Origin: SIG710 sp045648605
Lineage (GTDB): Bacteria > Bacillota > Clostridia > Oscillospirales > CAG-272
Length of the DNA stretch: 7,713 nt
Direction of reading: 5' to 3'
Assembly (NCBI GenBank): GCA_045648605.1
Contig: JAZROG010000111.1
Span: forward strand, 1 to 7,713
Both the position numbers and the translations under genes were made by a program. Below, piece by piece: positions 6,280 through 7,713 of the stretch (positions within the stretch are counted from its first letter, which is position 1; every line of letters starts with the position of its first letter). The notes under the pieces were generated by a model. That model did no database searches. It was given only the letters and a program-made list of their open reading frames with translations, and was not told the DNA's origin.

Positions 6280-6308
6280 TTGACTTGTTATGTAAAATGT
6301 GGTAAAAT
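6280..6308 (+). promoter_or_regulatory. Sigma-A promoter of the second surface gene
   Basis: TTGACT (6280-6285), a 17-base spacer and TAAAAT (6303-6308), with TGG directly before the -10. It has the same layout and the same ATGTGG-like sequence before the -10 as the promoter at 3521-3549, but is one base off consensus in each hexamer. The predicted start is near 6315. The ribosome binding site GAAAGGA is at about 6337-6343, 9 bases before the ATG. Confidence 0.88.
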
Positions 6309-6352
6309 AACATTGCGTATCCAAATAAATATATACGAAAGGAAACAAACTC

Positions 6353-7713
6353 ATGAAGAAAACAATCAAATCTCTTCTGCTTGCAGTTCTCGTAGTATGT
6401 ACAGTATGCGTACTTACAGTATTTGCAAGCGCAGTCGAGGTTGTAGCTTCGGGCTTGGTTATGAAGTATACCGATTCCGAATACAGCGTCGTAAACGATG
6501 GTACCACTAACGATGTTAGGTGGACATTCACAGATGACGGTGTTCTCACCATCTCATCAACAAATTCAATCCAGGCAATTATGAACCCGCATTGCGGATG
6601 GAGTCCAACCCCTGGGTATTTGAACAACCGTCCTTGGTCTGAGTATGCAGCCCAGATAAAAAGCGTTGTTGTTGAAGAAACAATAACAAGCATCGCGTCT
6701 CATAGCTTCTTTTGTAATCTTGAGAATTGTGTATCCATCACATTCAAGGCAGAGACTGTAGAACTTGCTGACGTAAACATGGTATTCGCCAATCTTCCCG
6801 AACTTACAAGTCTTAAGTTTGAAGGTGCGGATTATACCGGATTTGAAGATGTTAATGTAATCGACCTTCGTTACTTTACCAACTGGTCTAATCAGACATT
6901 TGAAAATTCTTGCAGCGGTAAGACTATTTCTGTTCTTCTTCCTTATGAAAAGAATGTACCGATATCCGAAGGAAATGTGTTTAATGTAGAAACCGTCGCA
7001 ACCTTCTATGCGAAAGAAGGCACACCCGGTTATACCTTTGCAACCTCCATGGATGAAAACGGCAGTAGTCGTGGCATCACTGCAGATAACGCAGGAAAGG
7101 CATCTTATCCAAGCGTTGTTATAACAAGCGGTCAGGTTGACCAGACAGATGACAATGAAAATGACCTTGTTTGGAATTATGACGGCAAGACAAAGACTCT
7201 TACAATTTCCGGTGACAGCACATCTATCCTTTGGGAGGATGGAGCAACATCCGGCTATACAGACGTTTCCATGATTCCTTGGATGGCAGCGTATCAGAAT
7301 GAGATCGAGGAGATTATTGTTGATGCTCCCATCGCAACAATTCCCGCTGCTATGTTCTACAAAATGGAAAATCTTAAGTCCGTAACACTTCCCGAGTCTT
7401 GCACATCTCTTGGCGGAATGGCGTTTGCTTATGCTACTGCTCTCACCGAGATTAATACAGCGGGCAAGTCTCCCGCTGACGTAATTGACCTTCGTAACTT
7501 TACAGCTACAAGCTTTGGTACACAGATATTCGAGGGTGCTCCCAAAGAAGGCGCAACTATCTGGATGCCCAGAGAAGGCAATATAAATCTTAATGATAAG
7601 TTCGGTATAAAGGACGGGGCATATAATTTCGTTGTATATCCCGGTTCTGTAGGTGAGGATGTCGTTTACGGTATGCAGAAAACTCCCAATGAGAATGTTT
7701 TCGGTACTTTCAA
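6353..7713 (+). CDS. Second BspA-like modular surface protein, 3' partial
   Basis: The frame runs from ATG 6353 to the window end without a stop; 453 codons are visible. The start is supported by GAAAGGA 9 bases upstream, a promoter, and a typical signal peptide (KKTIK, hydrophobic core, cleavage after ASA at residue 27, the same length as in the upstream gene). Module 1 spans about 54-235 (VRWTFTDDGVLTIS, RPW, IKSVVVEETITSIASHSF, VIDLRYFT, TFENSC, LLPYEK, FYAKEGTPG). Module 2 spans about 271-441 (LVWNYDGKTKTLTISG, IPW, IIVDAPIATIPAAMF, LKSVTLP, VIDLRNFT, IFEGAP, WMPREGN, VVYPGSVGE). Both modules align with module A of the upstream protein, so the genes are tandem paralogs. Likely role: cell-surface binding or adhesion, with no catalytic domain seen so far. 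Whether it also has a CBM9-like domain and membrane anchor lies beyond the window. Confidence 0.88.
   Translation, partial: MKKTIKSLLLAVLVVCTVCVLTVFASAVEVVASGLVMKYTDSEYSVVNDGTTNDVRWTFTDDGVLTISSTNSIQAIMNPHCGWSPTPGYLNNRPWSEYAAQIKSVVVEETITSIASHSFFCNLENCVSITFKAETVELADVNMVFANLPELTSLKFEGADYTGFEDVNVIDLRYFTNWSNQTFENSCSGKTISVLLPYEKNVPISEGNVFNVETVATFYAKEGTPGYTFATSMDENGSSRGITADNAGKASYPSVVITSGQVDQTDDNENDLVWNYDGKTKTLTISGDSTSILWEDGATSGYTDVSMIPWMAAYQNEIEEIIVDAPIATIPAAMFYKMENLKSVTLPESCTSLGGMAFAYATALTEINTAGKSPADVIDLRNFTATSFGTQIFEGAPKEGATIWMPREGNINLNDKFGIKDGAYNFVVYPGSVGEDVVYGMQKTPNENVFGTF

Noticed and set aside
6268..6510. 80-codon plus-strand frame over the second surface gene's promoter and signal peptide
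   Set aside because: It runs through the promoter in another frame, has no ribosome binding site, and conflicts with the supported start at 6353.
1..7713. Defence, mobile-element, phage or CRISPR system
   Set aside because: No transposase, integrase, nuclease, toxin-antitoxin pair or spaced direct-repeat array is visible. The tandem repeats present are protein-coding linkers.

Overview
The window looks like chromosomal DNA of a Gram-positive Clostridia-type bacterium, most likely a gut or rumen Oscillospirales relative; this is inferred, not proven. The support is: strong AGGAGG-type ribosome binding sites, canonical sigma-A promoters, WG-repeat and BspA-type leucine-rich-repeat surface proteins, a CBM9-like carbohydrate-binding domain, Thr/Pro/Glu linkers and a C-terminal anchor of the Gram-positive kind. 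All genes run on the plus strand. I see no tRNA, rRNA, CRISPR array, transposase or phage gene.

Region 1 (1-3468) reads as one transcription unit. It holds the 3' part of a WG-repeat protein with a long Glu-Thr repeat tract (start lies before the window), a DusB-type tRNA-dihydrouridine synthase, an ECF sigma factor, and its likely zinc-finger, single-membrane-span anti-sigma factor. Gaps are about 10, 34 and 43 bases. A strong intrinsic terminator, whose stem begins inside the last codons of the anti-sigma gene, closes the unit. A possible ECF-type promoter lies between the sigma and anti-sigma genes.

Region 2 (3469-6027) is a single gene for a 788-residue exported protein. It is driven by a perfect-consensus sigma-A promoter (TTGACA, 17 bases, TATAAT, extended -10), with a stem-loop almost at the predicted mRNA 5' end, and it ends at a GC-rich terminator. 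The protein runs: signal peptide, BspA-like module, Thr-rich linker, CBM9-like domain, linker, second BspA-like module, Thr/Pro linker, membrane anchor.

Region 3 (6028-7713) has about 250 bases of AT-rich intergenic DNA, then a second promoter of the same design and a paralogous exported protein with two more BspA-like modules, cut off by the window end after 453 codons. The two surface genes appear to be a tandem duplication of a modular adhesin or polysaccharide-binding protein. The same roughly 170-190-residue module occurs three times in the window, with a fourth, more divergent copy. This module is the best candidate for something not yet well described here.
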